Of a stretch of DNA of 64,000 nucleotides, positions 60,236 to 64,000 are shown in pieces (positions within the stretch are counted from its first letter, which is position 1; each line of letters starts with the position of its first letter). The notes under the pieces were generated by a model. That model was not told where the DNA came from. It ran no database searches and saw only the letters and a list, made by a program, of their open reading frames with translations. Made by a program: the position numbers and the translations under genes. Location of the stretch: contig CM055106.1 of the NCBI GenBank assembly GCA_029204225.1, forward strand, positions 47,877,337-47,941,336, given 5' to 3'. This DNA comes from Diphasiastrum complanatum. Lineage: Eukaryota > Streptophyta > Lycopodiopsida > Lycopodiales > Lycopodiaceae.

Positions 60236-62135
60236 TTAGGGGATATTAGAACTCAAAATGGGCCCTTTATCAAGATGTTGTTTTTTACTTCGCATGCTTT
60301 CAACGCTTATGTGTCCCAATGAATGGTGTCCATCTGTGACGAACTGTAACAATGGTTGACGGACAGAAATTGTATTTAACTTTTTCAGCCAAATTTTCGT
60401 GATTTTCAAATATCCCGCCAGGCAGAACAAACAATTGTGATTGGACCACAGTTACTACCCGAATACTCTTATGCTGCCTGTCATTGTTCACTCGAGGTTG
60501 ATTTGACGTCAATAGTCATAAATTGTGGTTAACTAATCCTTTTAGTTTAGGGACTTCTTGTCATTCATAGGCATACCTCTCATTTTCTTCATTCTATCTC
60601 TTATTTTGGATTGTCATTCTGAGATTTATCTCACAATCTCTACATTCTCTCCGTTCTCAGCTTGCGTACTCGTATTTTCAACTAATGGCTACACATAATT
60701 GGAGACCAAGAGGAACCATTGATGCAATCAATACTTGCAATGAAAAAAATCCAAAAGATCAATGGATACCAAGAATATATCAAAAATATCAATGGATCTT
60801 GATGCATCTCTCTGCAAAAGGCTCATTCCGAAAAAGAAAAAGACCAGATAACATATATAGAAGCTCTTGGAAAGGCAGGATAATGGATTTTAATTATCAC
60901 CTGGATGTCAATCTATCACAAAAGTTTTAGTTCAACATGCTTATCTTCACAATGAGCTCAACATTCCAAATGATAGAAGGAAATGCAATTGTAAGTTTTC
61001 AGATTCAATTTTTTTAGAGTTAGCATTTTTTTATAATTATATTTTTCTTGAGATGTTTTTGTTGGTTTTGCAGATTTGTATCCATCAAATTTTGTTGAAC
61101 GACAAATAGTTCAATCGATTGTAGGAATAATCAATGTCATACATTTGAATATCAGTATTTTACAATATAAATGTCGTTCTCCAAAATCACTTTTAAAATT
61201 AGGAGTTTTTTTTTTTATGATCACACCTATTTTCCTGATAAAAATGGTTTAGTTGGTAGATTAGAGCCATATCCTCTACCATATTTTTTCAGTGAGGAAT
61301 CGATTTCTACTGATGCAGCAATTTCAGAAAGTTTTCGATCTAGGCTATATATTGATATTCGAAGTATATTAAAATGTAGCACTAGATCAAAGAATAATAA
61401 ATTAAATTGGTATCTACATTTTACTATTTTTGTTGATTTTTTTCCAAATGCAATGTTCGGAGAACAAAATCAATGTTTATTCATAAGGACTTGAGTGCTA
61501 ATATAATCGTCCAGTTGTTGGATGATGGTTGGTATACAAAACAAAATCAGCAAGTTGAGTGCAGAGTATGTTACTCATCCATGACATATAGATATCACAT
61601 CGAAAAACAAATGCTCACTTTGCTGCTGTATTATAGAAGATGGATTAAATGCAAAAATGTTTGGAATCCACTTGATCAAGATTTTGGTATAAACCCTCAA
61701 GGACAACTTCAGATAATAGTGAAAAGAAATGACAACATTCTTGCAATGGTTGAGGTCGAGGAAGGTTGGTGTCTCAATCACATTCGATCAGAACTAGACA
61801 TGTTGCAATACGATCTACCTCAATACTATCAATTTCGATTGAATGGTGTAAAGGTATATTATGCCATATAAAAATATATTTTTTTCCTATTTCTAAGTGA
61901 ATCAGTTTCATAAAATATATTATCTAAAACAATTTCTCTTGTGCAGGTAAGAGTAAGGTAGAAAGATCATATAAAATGCAAAGATATTGGAACATCCATC
62001 GAAATTGAAGATCCATAGATTTTGAACTATGGAATTTTGTATTATGTAATACAATTTTTTGTATACGTCATTTTTGAAAATATATGGACCACTTTTTCTA
62101 TGAGGCTCTTTCATTTCTATGAGGCTCTTTCATTT
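60236..62135 (+). mobile_element. Putative gene-bearing element starting TTAGGGG (copy 2)
   Basis: TTAGGGGATATTAGAACTCAAAATGGGCCCTTT begins exactly where copia RT homology ends. A sister start occurs at 41,185 inside a copia gag. The element contains the spliced gene at 60,685-62,018. The right end is unresolved; a 19-bp exact tandem repeat (TTCTATGAGGCTCTTTCAT) lies at 62,096-62,133. Confidence 0.45.
60685..62018 (+). pseudogene. Unrecognised multi-exon gene in the TTAGGGG element
   Basis: The ATG at 60,685 opens MATHNWRPRGTIDAINTCNE, DQWIPRIYQKYQWILMHLS and RKRKRPDNIYRSSWKGRIMD. After a frame break near 60,900 it reads KVLVQHAYLHNELNIPNDRR, then a GT-AG intron (60,991-61,073, 83 bp) and YLYPSNFVERQIVQSIVGII. 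A T11 run at 61,206 shifts phase into YDHTYFPDKNGLVGRLEPYP and YIDIRSILKCSTRSKNNKLN. A T7 run near 61,437 shifts again into IIVQLLDDGWYTKQNQQVEC, QLQIIVKRNDNILAMVEVEE and YDLPQYYQFRLNGVK. A second intron (61,854-61,946, 93 bp) leads to VRVR-stop-KDHIKCKDIG, ending SIEIEDP-stop. The C-terminal part (I.VKRND..AMVEVEEG..L..IR, F.LNG..V) is vaguely beta-grasp- or doublecortin-like; that is a guess. Breaks sit at homopolymers, so the gene may be recently dead or the assembly imperfect. Confidence 0.5.
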
Positions 62136-62629
62136 CTATGATCTCCATTTCCATGGTGCAAAACACAATGTAATTGCAACTGGATAATATGAGTTTTCGA
62201 TAACAAAATTCATTGTCTCCTGTAGGAAATGCATTATCTCCGTTGGGGAGACCTTCAGTCACTTGAACTCCAGTGACCACTACAATCAGATATCGAATCG
62301 ACGCTTGCCCTTGTTGAAGTCTCGTATATATTAGTTGTATTTTTTGTCTTGTCCTTGTCTTGGCATATTTGGATATGTTCAGATGATGATCTAATCAAAG
62401 GTTTGTTGCAACAAATCTAAGTGAACTAACATCGCAGGGCTGCCTATTTATTCTGGCAATCAATAGAATATTCAAAGATGGTTCCTCATCCAAGCATTTC
62501 TGTGCTAGTGGCCCTATGATGATTGATTACCTCGATAATCTATCATGTAGGGTATTGTTATAGAATATTCATTCATATGAGTAAATGTGACTAGTAAATA
62601 TTCTCTCTCATTGAGATTTCAATTCCTTC

Positions 62630-63189
62630 TTTACACCATATTGTAATGGCTTAAGTTATTCAGTTCTAAGCCTAAGTCTAGAACATTGTAACTTAAGTTA
62701 TCTAAGTTAGTTCAATTTGAATTATTTTAAGTTGTTCATGGTCCATTGGGGGTTTGTCCCATGGAACCTTTGTAATTAAGTTCATAAAAAAGATAGTCAT
62801 GAGGACCATTGGGGGTTTGTCCCATAATACCCTTTGTTCGTAAGTGACCACCACTCAAGGTATATAGGAGTGAGCTAAGTCCATTTTGTCAGGAACCTCT
62901 TTTGAGCTTAATAGACTATCTCTTTTCTTCAAGAGTGTCTCCCCCTTGTGTGTTGCTTTTGCTCTCACATTGTATTGTTCATACTTAGCTACACCAAGTT
63001 AAGATTAGGTTTTCTTTCATGTACTCCACATCTTGGCTGGGATAAGCCACAGCTTGTGGCTAGGATTAATTTAGATTTAGGGTTTGCCTCCCTCTAGAAG
63101 GGTAAGTCTTAGTAGACTAACTTAAGTTACAATGTTCTAGACTTAGGCTTAAAACTAAATAACCTTAAGCCGTTACAATATGGTGTAAA
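62630..63189. mobile_element. Foldback element with about 75-bp terminal inverted repeats
   Basis: TTTACACCATATTGTAATGG...GAACATTGTAACTTAAGTTA (62,630-62,706) is the near-perfect reverse complement of 63,115-63,189. The 410-bp centre has a direct repeat (ACCATTGGGGGTTTGTCCCAT at about 62,742 and 62,802; first copy GTCC) and a TATA-like GTATATAGG near 62,860. There is no coding frame and no clear target duplication. Probably a MITE or foldback transposon. Confidence 0.85.
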
Positions 63190-64000
63190 GGCCTAAACTT
63201 GACTAATCCAGTTCTAGGCTTAAGTCTATATCCCACTTGAATATTCCTTGGAATATCATCCTATAACATTCACAATAGCATTGGGGCAATTCCATGTTGT
63301 ACCAATCCCTATGAATGCAATAGCTCTTGCACAAATCCATGTGTATTTAAGAGCACTTACGTTATCAACTCTTGTTATGCTAAATATTACTCAACACATT
63401 ATTAGGTTTCAATGGAATGAAGGCAAAAAACAATCCTATATGTTAAAGCATTATTCTATGAAGCATGAGCAATTGCTAGAATTGGTTTAATTCTACTATT
63501 TTTGAATGTGAGCAATTGTGCTTCTTACAAGATTACTATTCACAAGCTACAAATCTACAATGTCCTACTTACATGACAAAAACTCTTGCTCACATTCACA
63601 ATTCACGTCATTCAACATTAGAACACTTCAAGAACTCAACACACGGCTTGAGCAACAAAATTGTACATAGAAATGATAAGTACTCCAAGGATTCTCAATA
63701 ATGATAATAATTTCCTACAAAACTCCATGCACAAGATGTGCGCTCACTCGGTCAATTCTGCTATTCACTACACTGATCACCAGCACATGGAATCGGCTAT
63801 CCTTCTCTGGATTGCCCGATCCCAATCGACTGTCTAATCTCTAACACATCCACCATCTGCCCACTATCAACTATCCGCTCTCTCCCACCATCGATATCTC
63901 TTCTTTTCTATGTCTCTCTTCTTATGCACCATCGAGCTTCTTGGCTATCACTTTCTACAACCGAATATTGTTGAACTCCCCACTACTGAGTCACATCCAA
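63190..64000. other. No recognised gene
   Basis: AT-rich, then a C-rich patch after 63,780 with no supported frame, repeat or RNA. Confidence 0.35.

Overview
This window looks like nuclear DNA of a land plant. It is AT-rich and built mostly of Ty1/copia LTR retrotransposons, whose primer-binding sites match plant initiator-Met tRNA (TGGTATCAGAGC). It also holds plant-type CACTA (TNP2) transposase with short GT-AG introns (83-122 bp where I could place them), long CT and AC/AT microsatellites, and foldback elements. No bacterial-type operons, rRNA, tRNA or CRISPR were seen. Short introns would fit a compact-intron lineage such as some non-seed plants, but the species cannot be read from the sequence.

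Layout. 0-2.2 kb: part of a copia LTR with PBS and gag start, joined to an inverted pol fragment, then a second LTR with PBS. 2.9-4.6 kb: a diverged repeat array with about twelve copies of a palindrome built from two facing TTGAC cores. 6.7 kb: a CACTA-type DUF4216 fragment. 7.0-10.4 kb: a minus-strand copia (LTR, RNase H, RT, integrase) cut by a plus-strand copia whose LTR begins near 10.44 kb. That second element has a long open gag-protease-integrase frame but an unrelated sequence where RT should be. 15-19 kb: T-rich DNA, a 180-bp CT tract, a MITE with palindromes, an AC/AT microsatellite and a possible exon. 19.4-22.9 kb: repeats around GATAACGGGCC motifs, a duplicated 5' splice site, and a candidate minus-strand host gene near 22.1-22.9 kb.

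23.4-36.7 kb is a nested block on the minus strand. A CACTA TNP2 transposase gene (23.4-30.1 kb) is split by a 4.6-kb copia (24,290-28,888). Just upstream and co-oriented, a SET-domain-like reading frame (36.7 to 30.3 kb) is split by a 5.8-kb copia (30,449-36,289, TSD TTCTC); excising the insertion in silico gives one open frame. 36.8-37.8 kb: a copia gag-protease relic that has grown a coding minisatellite.

38.8-41.0 kb: a small three-exon gene with an acidic C-terminus, lying between clusters of GCCACGCGTGGC palindromes, so probably transposon cargo. 41.7-42.3 kb: a large inverted repeat. 44,432-50,821: a full-length copia with LTRs over 1 kb, inserted in an unidentified frame (51.5 to 50.8, then 44.4 kb) next to G-box-rich repeats. 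56-60 kb: LTR and RT debris. 60.2-62.1 kb: an unrecognised multi-exon gene in an element that, like a second copy at 41.2 kb, starts TTAGGGG inside copia coding DNA. 62.6-63.2 kb: a foldback element with about 75-bp arms.

The genes mostly do not act together; this is layered transposon history. The parts most worth attention are the SET-like gene beside TNP2, the two unrecognised spliced genes in probable DNA elements, the palindrome array, and the repeated loss of the RT core in copia elements that keep gag, protease and integrase.
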